Source of the DNA: Gonium pectorale
Lineage: Eukaryota; Chlorophyta; Chlorophyceae; Chlamydomonadales; Volvocaceae
Length of the DNA: 22,653 nt
Direction of reading: 5' to 3'
Assembly (NCBI GenBank): GCA_001584585.1
Contig: LSYV01000007.1
Coordinates: 2,679,385-2,702,037, forward strand
The translations under genes and the position numbers were made by a program. The notes beneath the pieces are model-generated. The model was given only the letters and a program-made list of their open reading frames with translations, was not told where the DNA came from and ran no database searches. Each line of letters starts with the position of its first letter. The first letter of the stretch is position 1. This document shows, piece by piece, positions 9,404-19,590 of the stretch.

Positions 9404-12400
9404 TCAGCCCACGTGCAGGCCGGTGCGGTACACGAACAGCAGCGAGTAGGTGAACAGGCACTGCGCGACGCAGCACCACCACGCCAGAAACCCGCAAGCA
9501 GTGCGGAGAAAGTCCAGCGGAGGCATCGGCGGCAGCGCCCCCGCCGCCGCCGCCGCCTCGGACGCCGCCGTAGCGGCGCCAGACGCTGCCGCCGCCGCCG
9601 TGTGCACGAGCGTTGCGGCGACGCTGGCCACCTCCTCCATCCCCTCCAGCAGCAAGCCGGGGTCCGGTGCCGCCTCCGGCGCCGCCGGCGGCTGTGGTGC
9701 TGTGACGGGCAGCAGCCCCGGCTCCGAGACCGGCGGCACCGCCGGCACGCGGCGGGCGTGGATGTCGAACAGGAACGGTTTCGCCGGCCACAGCGGGTTG
9801 AGGGTGCCGGCGGCCGCGCCGTACATGATGGCAAGACAGACCAGGATGATTGCCGAGGAGAGGAGCTGCAGAGCCGCCTGTAGGGCAGCCGCGGTGGACA
9901 GGGGTTGCGGCCAGTAGTTGGCGGTGGGCAGCGGGGGCGGAGGCATTGGCCCCCTTTCTCCGGCCAGCCGACCGTCCTGCATCACAAGACACACACTCAT
10001 CGCGCAAAACCAGTAACCCCTTCTGCCCTATCCCTACCCCTGTGCCCTGTCATCCTCTCACGTCTTCCGATCCCACCCAGCACCCAACACGGCGGCACTC
10101 GCCTGGCACACAGTCGCGTACACAAAGTGGAGCCGCTTGCGCAGCAGCTCGTCCCGCATCGCCGCTGCGGCGGGCGTGGTCGCTGTGACGGCGGCACCCG
10201 CGGAAGACCCGTGGGTCACTGAATGGCGCACAAGGTGGTACTCCAGCAGGGCGCTGCCCAGGTGCGACCCCACCAGCGGCCGCACCGCCAGCAGCTGTGC
10301 AGCCGCCGCCGCCGCCACCAGCGCCGGGCCCAGCACGGCGCCGGCGGCAGCCGCCGACGCGGCGGGGCCCCAGAAGTCCACGGCCGGCCGGATGCCGAAC
10401 AGCACGACGGCGAGGGGCAGCGCCAGGGCCAGGCGCAGTATGGCGGCGGAGAGGGGCCCGGGCGCAAGGTAGCGCTCGCCCCAGTGCGGCGGCGGGGACA
10501 CGTACGAATAGAGCCTGGCCACGCGGGCGGACGAGCCCAGCAGGCCGGCCGCTGCGGTACGGCACAGTACGGCAGTGCATCAGGACCGGGTCAGCACAGA
10601 TCCACAGCGTCTGGTGGTGTTCCCGTCCAAGTTTGAGCTGTCAAGATTGCATTGAACGGCCTTGACAGCACCAGCCGCCTACCAAGTTACCAACCAGCCG
10701 GCAACGCCACGCAGCACGCCACGCTACGCCACCCACCCATCGCGCCCGCCACCGCTGCCAGCACCACCGCCACCGCCTGCGGGTCGCTGTGCATGGGCGG
10801 CGGCGGGATGTAGCGCTGCATGCGCACCGCATACAGCCGCCGGATGCCGCCGTTGAAGAGCTGAAGGCGGGAGCGGGTCCGGGTGGGAGAGTCAGGGGGT
10901 GAAGGTGTACGGCGACGGTGAAGGGGGTGGGGTGGCGTGGCGTGTCAGCGGTGACGCGCATCGTGCCGGGCTCACAAGCCACGAGCTGGGGGTAGGAGCC
11001 GGGAGGCGCAGAAACGGCTGGCAGGAAACCAGGCGGGGAGGCTGGGGCCAGGACGCCAGCAAGGAAGGGGGGGGGGCGCAGTGCAGCTTCGCGGTCCGAG
11101 GGCAGTTCATGTTCCCAATGGCCGCCCCTGTCGGTGCCCGAACCCGAAGGCTGCTCCCGATCAGCCTGTCTCGCTGCAAGCACGAATACAAGACTGGCAC
11201 GGCTGGGTTTTACTAAAAACAGCACCTCTTCCATTAGGCAACGAGCACACTTCATCCCCGGCCCGCACTCCAAGCAAACCCCGGCTGGAGGAGGGCCTCT
11301 GCTCACTCAAGCCACCCCACTCGCACCGCACCACCGCCGCCTGCCCACCCTGTCCAGGTCGCGAGCCGCTGTCGTGGCGTCCCACTCATCCCGCAACCAG
11401 CCGCGCGGTGCCGCCGTGAGGATGCCGTACGCCACCGCGGCCGCCAGCGCCCCCACCATCAGCACATACAGCTTGTCCCCGGACAGCAGACGGCCCGGCT
11501 TGCCGTCCGCCTGCAGCAGCAGCAGCTGCCACACAGCCAGGCCGGCGGTGACGGCGCCCAGGCACCACAGCAGCGCGTCCTGGGTGGAGGCAATGGGGAG
11601 AGACAGGTTGGGGGCTTGTGGGACGGCGCGTCTCCGAGCTCAGGGGACAGAGGCACTGCAGGTGGTCGGAACGGGAACTCTCCAGCGCAGTCACCCGCGA
11701 TGGGACGCGCTCTCTACAACGAGAATTACGGAGCCGCACGAGCAAAGGACGCCACACGCCCTGCGGTCCGGGATCTCGGGCCCAAGCTCCCAAAGCCGGG
11801 GCATTGCGCTGGTGGGCAGTTCAACACCTGACAGGTACCATGATTCAGGCAGGCCACCCCACCGTCACGCAGGGAAGGGGCAGGGGCTGGGTCCTATGGA
11901 CCAGTCTGCGCCCCGGTGGGCCCTGCTCACTCACCTGCCACAAGTTCACCAGGGGACCAAGGGTGAAGTGGGCCGCCACGACGACGACCAGCACCATGAG
12001 CAGCGCACCCTGGGGGAGGCGGGTGCTCCCATCCGGTCAGGGCAGGCTCGCCAGGAAGGAGCTGCATGCCCGCCGAGCACAGGGGGTTTGAGGATTCACA
12101 TAGCGCAGGTTGCAGCGGCACGCGGGGGCAGGGGGCATACGCACCAGGGACTCGAGGTTACCCCCAAGCGTCGCCGGCTCCGCATACAGCGCGGCGAGCG
12201 CCTTGGAGCTGAGCTGCTGCAAGACAAGGGTGCTCTGCTGCATGCCCTTTAGCTGCAGCTGCCTCTTTTGCATGAGCTTCCGGTCCCGCTTGCTTGCATT
12301 ATGCCCGGGCGCCGGCAGGGACGTTGTGTTGGTGAAGTATGCTTTCAAGCCCTCCAGAAACACGTATCCGGTGGGTTGCCTGCAACATCACGCCATCAGC

Positions 12401-12519
12401 TCCCCGTCAGTCAGCCGCCGGGAGTCACCGCCATCCGATCGACACGGTACCCACTTTACGAGCCGCTTCAAGAAGAAGACGCATATTAAGGGCACAACGA
12501 TGTGCGTTGCGAGACCCAT
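9404..12519 (-). CDS. TMEM161A/B-like multi-pass membrane protein, 7 exons
   Basis: Exons, in minus order, are 12519-12455, 12379-12145, 12009-11935, 11579-11349, 10860-10737, 10551-about 10091 and about 9976-9404, giving about 587 aa. The start ATG (12519) opens a hydrophobic N-terminus (THIVVPLICVFFLKRL). Further membrane segments lie in exon 3 (ALLMVLVVVVAAHF), twice in exon 4, across the exon 5/6 junction, three in exon 6 and two in exon 7, about ten in all. The strongest family signal is the C-terminus: LDFLRTACGFLAWWCCVAQC then LFTYSLLFVY, which follows the TMEM161 ending (PLLFRGLLSFLTWW then a CLFSxSLxxxxY pattern). LLWCLGAVTAG in exon 4 and the exon 5/6 segment also align in order. 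Animal TMEM161 proteins are about 490 aa; this one carries Ala/Pro-rich insertions in exons 6-7. The molecular role of the family is poorly known. The exon 6/7 junction is unresolved: GCC|GTGTTG with CAG|GAC, or TTGG|GTGCTG with GGAG|AAAGG, both keep frame. Confidence 0.72.
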
Positions 12520-13147
12520 TGTAATACGCGGCCTTCACAGTCTTCCGCGCTGATACGTCGTGACAGAGAGAGTGTGCACTCTCAGCGCCTTTCGGCGAGA
12601 TGGAGCTTTAAGCTCGGTAAGGCTCTATTAACAACGCTGCGGAATGCTTAGGAACCCAACTTGGCCTCGGTCAAAGCTGGCCATCTTAACGTGGCAAGAG
12701 GCGACTTGAGACGCTGATCTGTAGGAGTGAATGGGCGACATGAAAATATCCCCCCCCGGACTAGCCAGTTCATTGTGTGTGTCGTACGTGCGCCGTACCA
12801 CACATGGAGAGCGGTTAGCGTGCTGGACCATTGTTATGTTAAAAAGATGGGGCGACTCAACGAGCTAAGATGCGTATCTGGAGTGAACCGGCCGTGCGGA
12901 GCCTCCGGCAGGTCCGGCCTGGTGCGGCAGCCTTCCCAAGGGGGCATGCTAGTGCTGGTAGGGAGGGGTCTTTACTGCGGGTCGCGGGTTTATGGAGGTC
13001 ACGGGAGTGCCCACGGGAGTGCTATTGCACCGGGGAAAAGCAGTGCATGAGCGCACGGGAGGCCACGCGCTTCGCACGCTCAGAACAGGAAGAATCGCGA
13101 TGCAGGCGGCTGACACTCACTGACACCAGCGCGCGGCGTGTTGCCTA

Positions 13148-13164
13148 GCCCACGGCATCGACGG
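13148..13164 (+). repeat. 17-bp direct repeat, left copy
   Basis: GCCCACGGCATCGACGG, identical to 13791-13807 in the same orientation, 643 bases apart. The pair brackets the tRNA-like remnant and could be a target-site duplication or remnants of a tandem duplication. Confidence 0.7.
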
Positions 13165-13241
13165 TGGGGATGCAACACGGTGGAGGGGTTGGCGGGGAGG
13201 AAAGCGAGGGAGCGGCAGGTGGGAGTGCTGCTGGCCGCATG

Positions 13242-13283
13242 CTGGAGCCAGAGTCCAGTGCCTTACCAGCTTGGCTATGCCCC
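13242..13283 (-). pseudogene. tRNA-Gln(CTG)-like remnant (5' two-thirds only)
   Basis: On the minus strand GGGGCAT is followed by TAGCCAAGCTGG, a perfect fit to the pol III A-box consensus, then a D-arm closing GCC/GGC. A perfect 17-base anticodon arm follows (CTGGA stem, CTCTGGC loop, TCCAG), with CTG at the anticodon. After that the pattern fails: no variable-loop/T-arm with a GGTTCGANTCC B box, and no ATGCCCC acceptor partner within normal tRNA length. It is therefore a truncated or decayed tRNA gene or tRNA-derived SINE head, not a working tRNA. The 5' half resembles bacterial/organellar tRNA-Gln more than the usual eukaryotic nuclear form; that comparison is from memory. Confidence 0.55.
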
Positions 13284-13489
13284 ATATGGCGTATAAAACA
13301 GGGGGGGTGGGGGTGGGAGTGCGGGTGCGGCGACCTTGTGTACCGCACGACTTGCATGTGTACCGCACGCCGCGTCGGCTGCGCCCTCGGTCGGCAGACG
13401 CTGCCGTGTCACCAAACCCGGTACAGCGCCCTGCGTGGCTAAATGTACCTCTCCAACCGGATGGCCCCACCGACGGGCCAAGGAGCCTT

Positions 13490-13512
13490 CCACACCCACC
13501 CACCCACCCACC
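13490..13512. repeat. (CCCA)n microsatellite
   Basis: About five tandem CCCA units in the divergent intergenic region. Confidence 0.8.
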
Positions 13513-13790
13513 CTACGCGCCCCTTCCCCCAACACCGTATCCTCTACTGAGAACGCCACGCTTTGCGGGTACATGGGCTGCCGGCTAGGGTGCTTTCTGC
13601 CTGCCTGCCTGTCTCACACTGTCACGCATAGATCCTATAGATCAGCGCGAACACGCACACATAACACACGCACTGCAGGCCTCCGCGGAGTGTCCGGCGG
13701 CTCGGCGCTGGAGCCCTTCCGTCGCGGCCTGGAGGCGCCCTTTGCACCCCTGCGCGCCTCGGACATTGGCGATTCGACTCCCAATCGTCG

Positions 13791-13807
13791 GCCCACGGCA
13801 TCGACGG
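13791..13807 (+). repeat. 17-bp direct repeat, right copy
   Basis: Identical to 13148-13164. Immediately upstream (about 13769-13779) is GATTCGACTCC, which resembles a pol III B box, but I could not fold a tRNA around it. Confidence 0.7.
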
Positions 13808-14042
13808 GGAGACCGTAACCGACAGTAACTTACTACCCGCACACACAGCCACACACAACCTGCTGGGGCGCTTTGGCTTAACGGCTTCGCGCAGACCGCG
13901 GAGTGTACCAAACTGTTTGATGAGCGCATGGTCGACAAGCCAACACTGCAACACTCGACAGTCTTGCTCCTCGCATCGCCCATCCCACTCTTCTCATTAT
14001 CAGCACTTGCTTCGCGTGTGTAGTCACTGCTGCTAGTTTGCC

Positions 14043-16764
14043 ATGGACGAGGCTGCTGCTAAACGAGCCGCAGCTGCAGAGGCTCGCCGCCAAAAGATTT
14101 TGGCTAGAGGAACCGACCGCCTGAACCGCATCACTGTTGGGACGCCACTCCCGGAAGGCCAGTCGGCGGCATCGACCGCAGCTGCTGGCGATGCCGGGAT
14201 CGTTGTGCCCCACGACGCGCCGCCGCCCGCGCCCCCGGCTAGCATTCAACCTTGCACAGAATTCGTGGCAGAGGAGGAATCTGGGCCCGCGGAGGGGAGC
14301 GCCCCGGCCGACCCGTCGGCCGGTGCCGGCGCGTCCGGAAGGATAGCTAGCGGCATGAGCAGCGGGCCCAATCTGGCGGGGCTGCTGGTCAACGAAGAGG
14401 CGCAGACCCCAGCGCAGCGGGAGGCTGAGCAGGCTCTGCACGCATTGCTCAACAAGCTGGCCGGTGCCGCCGCGGCGCAGGAGCAGCAGCTCCGGAGTCT
14501 GCACACACTGCCGGCGGCAGCAGCCGAGGGCGGGACGCCGCCCCAAGGTGGGGGGCTTGCGCACTCCGCAGCTCAGCTGACTGCGCGTAGGGGCCTCGGG
14601 CCGTGGTGGCGCGAGAAGAGGGTAGGTGCTCGGCGGCGACCGCCAAACGGCGAAGCTGGGAGCGCCGGAGAGCGGGGGTGTGCTCAGCACGTGCGGAAGG
14701 CGGAAGGCCACGGGGTGTGTTGAAAAGAAAAACGCATACGACGAGCGTAAGCGCGAAAATGACGGCGTCGTTGTAGGACCCAGCTCGGGGTGTGTGACGG
14801 CACGCGCGACCCGCTGTGAGGCTGGAAGGCGAGCTTGGAGGGAGAGAGCCGGCTTGCCTACCGAAGCGAGTGCCGCGTCTGCATCTCAACACCCTGCTCA
14901 CTCCGCGCAGCCAACGACTGCTTGGCTTGATGCCCTAACTCGAGGTTCCGCTGCGCAGGCGGCCAAGGGCCCCCATCGTCGCGACGGAGCCCAGGCGCCG
15001 CAACCGCCGGCGCCTCGCCCGCAGCGGCGGCGCCCGCCACCGTGCACCCGGCCCTGGCTTCGGCGCTAAGGGCGCTGGCGGCCCTGCTGGCGGCGTTCCT
15101 GGGCCCGCAGCTGAGCGCGACAGTCGAATCCACTCGGCGACTCCGCGCGGGAGTGGCGCTGGCACTGGCGGGTCTGCTGTTCGGGGGATGGCTAGAGTCT
15201 GTTCAGCTGCGCCTGCCGCCAGTGCTGGTGCTGCTGCTGACGCAGGCGAGTTGCGGGGCGCGGGGCGCGGGGCGGTCGCTGGAGGGGGCCGCGGGTGAGA
15301 GGTGGCGCGGTCTGGCGTGGGCTGGCTGTTACCGTAAGGTGCCGCAACTTGCGCAGCGTGGGGTTGGCGCGGGATAGGCGGGAAGGAAGGCGATGTCGGT
15401 GGGAAGGGGACGGGGACGGCGTGCCGGAAGTACCACATCCAGTTGGAGGAGGGTGCGGGGGTCGCCGCCTGCAGCCCAGCCGCACAGCCTCCCGCCGCTT
15501 CAAGCGCTGGGCATAGTCCCCGGTGGACGCCGAGGATGTGCCCTATCGGCGAGGTGGGTAACCAATGTTATATGCACACAGGTTAAGACCCTGCACGCAG
15601 CCCTGTCCTGTTTTGGCGCGCCTGAAGAGGCCATGGCTAGGCGGGGGGGGGGGGGCGCAGAGCCGAGCAGAGTTAACGGTAACCCTTAGCCGGGCTCTGC
15701 CTTGCCCTCGCCCTTTGTCCATCATGTTTCCACCCCCATGCCCCTCAACTACTGTCTGATATTGTCCTTCCGCCTGTCGGACCTCAGGTGGCGCTGGTGG
15801 CTGGCGCCAGGATAGCCCTTGCTCGCACGCCGCCCCAACTCCGTCTCAGCAAGGTGGGCGCAGAGCGGCTCGGCCCCGGGGATGCCAAGGTTCCCCTAGG
15901 CCCTGGGTGCATGTGCGGCGCATCAGCACTCGGCACACACGCGCATGGCGCATTGCCGCGGCATTTCGTCGTTGTTGCGCGGCGAACCGGCCTGGGTAGG
16001 GACAGCCCGGCCGGGCGCCTGTTGGACTCCCCACGCCCTGCGTCTTCGTGTCCACTTTCCCGTGTGTGTGATAGCGCTGCAGACAGCAAATAGCGAGACG
16101 ATTAAGCCAGCAATCCTCCTAGCAGGGCAGCCCTCTTCAATCTAGATCCGCATAATTGCTTCATGGGTCTGGGTACTGGGTGCCCCGAGGTACACGGGCA
16201 GTACCGTTCCTGCGCAGCGGACCCCGTATCACTGTGCGCCTGGGCGCTTGGGCGCTTGGGCATGCCCCTACGAGCTCCATCCTCATGGCGGCACGCCAGC
16301 ACCCAGCCGCCTCGCGTTGCCACCCTCCGCTGGCCTTTCGCTGGTCCCCCATCCCTAATCTTAGCAAGGCCCCTTCCTTTCCTCCCTCCCCCACATGTCG
16401 CTTGTGAACGCCGCCGGTTCGCACTCTTCGCGGACGCCCTCTGATTGGCCGCCCCGCCCCCTCCCCTCCGGACCGCCTTCCGCCACATCCGCAGTCCCTC
16501 TCGGGGCTCAACCTACTCGGGAGCGGCGGCGGTGGTGCTGGCGCGGGCGGTGACGACGATGTTACCGCCGGCGGCAGCGCAGTGGGGCCGCCGGCCCGCT
16601 TCGACTGGCTTTCCCTGGCTCCCGGTCTGCGGCCGCTGCTGGACAGCGCAGCATCGGCTGTCGCGCTGCTTTCGGGGCTGGCCGCTGACGTGTCCATCTT
16701 CCTCACCGTGTATGTGCTGCTGGGGGCAGCGGCGCAGGTTGCGGCTGGCCCGCGGAGCGGTTGA
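14043..16764 (+). CDS. GET2: GET2/CAML-like tail-anchored protein insertion receptor subunit, 4 exons
   Basis: Start ATG at 14043 in good context (GCCATGG). Exons are 14043-about 14586, about 14959-15245, 15788-15853 and 16495-16764, giving about 388 aa. Residues 15-30 (RRQKILARGTDRLNRI) match the cytosolic N-terminal motif of GET2/CAML proteins, which recruits the GET3/TRC40 ATPase carrying tail-anchored clients to the ER. A long Ala/Pro/Gly-rich linker follows. C-terminal hydrophobic segments are ALASALRALAALLAAFLG (about 212-230), RAGVALALAGLLFGGWL, PPVLVLLLTQVALVAGARI (spanning the exon 2/3 junction) and a last one in exon 4 (ADVSIFLTVYVLLGAAAQV) shortly before the stop. This arrangement, an N-terminal basic motif plus C-terminal membrane segments, is that of GET2/CAML. 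The exon 1/2 junction is uncertain: phase-1 donors at 14548 or 14587, acceptors at 14958 or 14994. Intron 2 appears to be GC-AG. Exon 3/4 phases are perfect. GET1 is not in the window. Confidence 0.75.
15246..15787 (+). other. Probable GC-AG intron of the GET2-like gene
   Basis: The reading LLLTQ|VALVAGARI is continuous in frame and hydrophobic if exon 2 ends CAG|GCGAGT at 15245 and exon 3 starts CCTCAG|GTGGCG at 15788. CAG|GCRAGT is the typical donor of the rare GC-AG introns. The nearest GT donor (15250, A|GTTGCG) is poor and breaks phase. The intron contains a G13 run at about 15643-15655. Confidence 0.6.
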
Positions 16765-19590
16765 TGCGACCGATGGCGTGGGCGGAGCAGCCAGGGCAGG
16801 GCAGGGCACGGCAGGGCAGGGCATGGGGTACGGCTTCGCAGCGCATGGGTGGTTCGCAGACCGGCGGCAGTGGCACGGGCGGCGGGGATGGGTGGGGCGG
16901 GCGCAGGGCAACGGCGGGGTGGGGTGGGGTGGGGTTGAGGGACTCCCAACGTGCTGGGCGCTCTGGGTGTTCAGAGCGGGGCGGTGCGTTTGTCGAGGGC
17001 TCTGTCACCCAGGCTCAGTTCGATGGCAGCGGCTCCTGGCCGCGGCCGGCAGTCGGTGGCTGAGGTCAACACCCAACGGTTGACACGGTCTGGTCATGGT
17101 ACGGCCGCAAGGCACCTCACGACAATCGGCTGCGAGGATGACCGGCGGATGACGCACAGGAGTAGTACCAACGCCACCAGAGGCGAGATCGTGTGGTGCT
17201 GTCGCCATTGGCTGTGTGATCTTGGAAATCGATGTGCCTTTGGGCGCTGCGGGGGTGCCGCCGTGGGCGCGCTCCCGCACAAGCCCTGCAATGAAACGTG
17301 ACACCAGCTTTCCCAGGGGCTCTGGCGGGCTTGCTTAAGGCTGGCTACCTGCTTAAGGTCTGCATACTGGCGGCGGGTCTTGGCAGGCAATGGGCCAACC
17401 GTTTAGCCCTTCAGCAGTTGAGCCACGGAGCGCAATCGTGCCGGCGGTTGCACGGCTGGGTGTGGCCGTCCGAGTCTCGTCGGGCCCTGGAAGGGCCACA
17501 ATCACCGCACCGACACACCGGCAGCGGAGCACCGCCCTATGCCCGCTGTGCGGTAAGGGAGGACACATGCCCCAGGCATGGGACATGCGCCGTACCGCAA
17601 CTGTCGTACTTGGGGTCTATGCAGGGCATGCTGTAAAGGCAACTTGAGCAGGGCCGAACCTTACTGTTGTGGAAGTTACAGCTGCACTGTTCACATGCCC
17701 GTGCGCTCACATGCCCGTGTGTGCGCTCAGGCAGGCTGGTTAACTGACGACATGCATCATCGTGAGGGTTATTCGTCAACATAACACGTCCGAAACAGGC
17801 CGACACCCCTGCACAACTAACCAATCAACTTTCAAGCGAGCCCTGCGAAGCGGGGCCCTTCGTCCGGTGCGACCGCCATGGAGCAGGAGTCGTACATCGA
17901 CAGGCAACGCCGCTGCCAAACCAGTTAAATGTTATTCAAATGGGCGACCTGAACGGCCCCGCGCACCCGCGCTGCATGCATATGCATCATGGTTGCGCGG
18001 CGGATGCCTTGCGTCAGTACATCGGTGCCGCAAGAAAGTCGGCAGCGGGCGCCCCATCAACCACCGCCCTTAGACAGCATGCAGCCTTTCCCGAGCTCGA
18101 GTCCAATATTGATGAAGTACGGCAAGCACGCATTGTTGATACTGATATGCCAAAAACAATGAAGGCGTGGATGTCAAATGAAGAAGCATGCTGTCATGGA
18201 TGAGGTACAGAACGGGCCGGCCCGTAATGGGAATACACACGACAGGGCCAGTCGAGTCGCACCCCTACTCTTAAGGTCAAGATCATTCCCTGCCCGAACC
18301 ACAGGACGGCGTCTATCCTACGAAACAAATGAAGAGATGATTCCAAGACACCAAGGGCCCTTCCGTCGGCCCCAGTTGCACTTCGGACTACGAAGAAGCG
18401 GCAAACCAAGCCACGCCTAACATGTATGTAAAAGTCAATGCCCCGCAGGGAGAACACTCCCCACCAGGGCGCACCAACACGGGTGCGCGGACTGCGCGCA
18501 GCGCAAGAGCCCTTCCTCACACAGAAACACGGTGCCCTACGACACGACTCGTCCGTCGCAGTCCGGCCAGCAGCACGTCCGGCTATACGGCTCGCTCTGC
18601 CTACTAACAAACGGCACTGCAACGATGTCGCCGGATAAGCCAAGCGCGACAGAGGGCGTTCTATATTACCGCACAGACTGGCTGGGTCCTAGGGTCTGGC
18701 CCTCCAGCGCAGACGTAATTATGCATTGTACGGAGGCAGTGCGCCTGCCGCTCTCCGCGTGCTGCTTCATAGCCCCCCCTGTCATTCTCCCGCTGCCAAA
18801 AGTCAAGCCCTTCGTTCCGCCGTACAACGCCACCAGAAACCGTACGCCAGACCGTCGCAAGAGGAGGACGGTCAGTAAGCCCGACCCAGCCTGACATCCG
18901 TTGGGTAAGACAAAAGAGAAGAAAAAAGTCGCACACGCGCCACGCAACGGAATGACCAGAACTCACACTCAACAATCAACCACCCAACCGAAGCACAAGA
19001 TGTTCATTGAGGTCGGCGTTCCAGCGCATATTCGCGCAAGGGACGCAACGCCGATGGAATGCTTTTATCTTGAAAAATGGAGATATCAGCTGAACATGCT
19101 CTTATCTTATCTCAGCATCCCGGGGAGGCGGGCACGCGTGTCCGCGCCTCATGGCCCACGTCGGGCCACGTGCGCCCGCCCCATTTCACCCTTGGCATGT
19201 CATAACGCCACCGCGACACTCGACGGCCGCGCCGGTTCGGTCCTTCCAGGGACAAGGAGCAGCCAGCTTCCCAACCCACCTGCCATACCCGGCGCAGCTG
19301 CAATGCGCACCCTTCATCCCATCCTCCACCGGACCCGATGTCACAGCGAACAAAGGTGCAAGAAATGGGTAACAGTAAGGCTTCGTGTCTGTAACCTCCC
19401 CCCTACACACACGCACGCACCCGCATACCGCCGCGCCCGGCCGCCCGGTAGTTCATGGGGGCAACGCCATGAAAGACCCGCACATCAAGCAGTACAGTAC
19501 AATACAGTACAGTTCGCAGTCACCATCCCTTCACTCTTTGCCATCGAGGTTGGTTATGACCAGCCCGCTAACCGCCGGCGTTGCGGCGCC
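16765..19590. other. Convergent intergenic region, no supported gene
   Basis: It lies between the ends of the plus-strand GET2-like gene and the minus-strand zipper gene, so both 3' UTRs should be here. Just after the GET2-like stop are GGGCA repeats (about 16793-16824) and GGGGT repeats (about 16916-16936). From about 17650 to 19120 the composition is less GC-rich than around it, and short open frames occur on both strands, but none shows a domain, codon bias or phase-compatible exon chain. A short (AGTAC)n run lies at 19491-19512. Confidence 0.45.
17632..17636 (+). terminator. TGTAA poly(A) signal for GET2-like gene
   Basis: The first plus-strand TGTAA downstream of the stop at 16764, giving a 3' UTR of about 870 bases, normal for Chlamydomonas-type genes. 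A minus-strand TGTAA (plus TTACA at 17675-17679) lies 40 bases further on and could in principle serve the convergent gene. Confidence 0.4.

Larger units (their letters stand above)
12520..14042. other. Divergent intergenic region between TMEM161-like and GET2-like genes
   Basis: The two flanking genes point away from each other, so both promoters should lie here. It contains a tRNA-Gln-like remnant, a 17-base direct repeat pair, a CCCA microsatellite (about 13490-13512) and a TATAAAA word at 13292-13298 on the plus strand, 750 bases from the nearest downstream ATG. The last 60 bases before 14043 are pyrimidine-rich. I find no exon chain on either strand. Confidence 0.5.

Noticed and set aside
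12388..12390. In-frame TGA between the start and the body of the TMEM161-like protein (selenocysteine or broken gene?)
   Set aside because: A 75-base intron with donor GTGGGT (12454) and acceptor TTGCAG (12380) removes it and keeps the frame.
13769..13779. B-box-like GATTCGACTCC suggesting a plus-strand tRNA
   Set aside because: The T stem does not pair and no A box or anticodon arm lies at the right distance.
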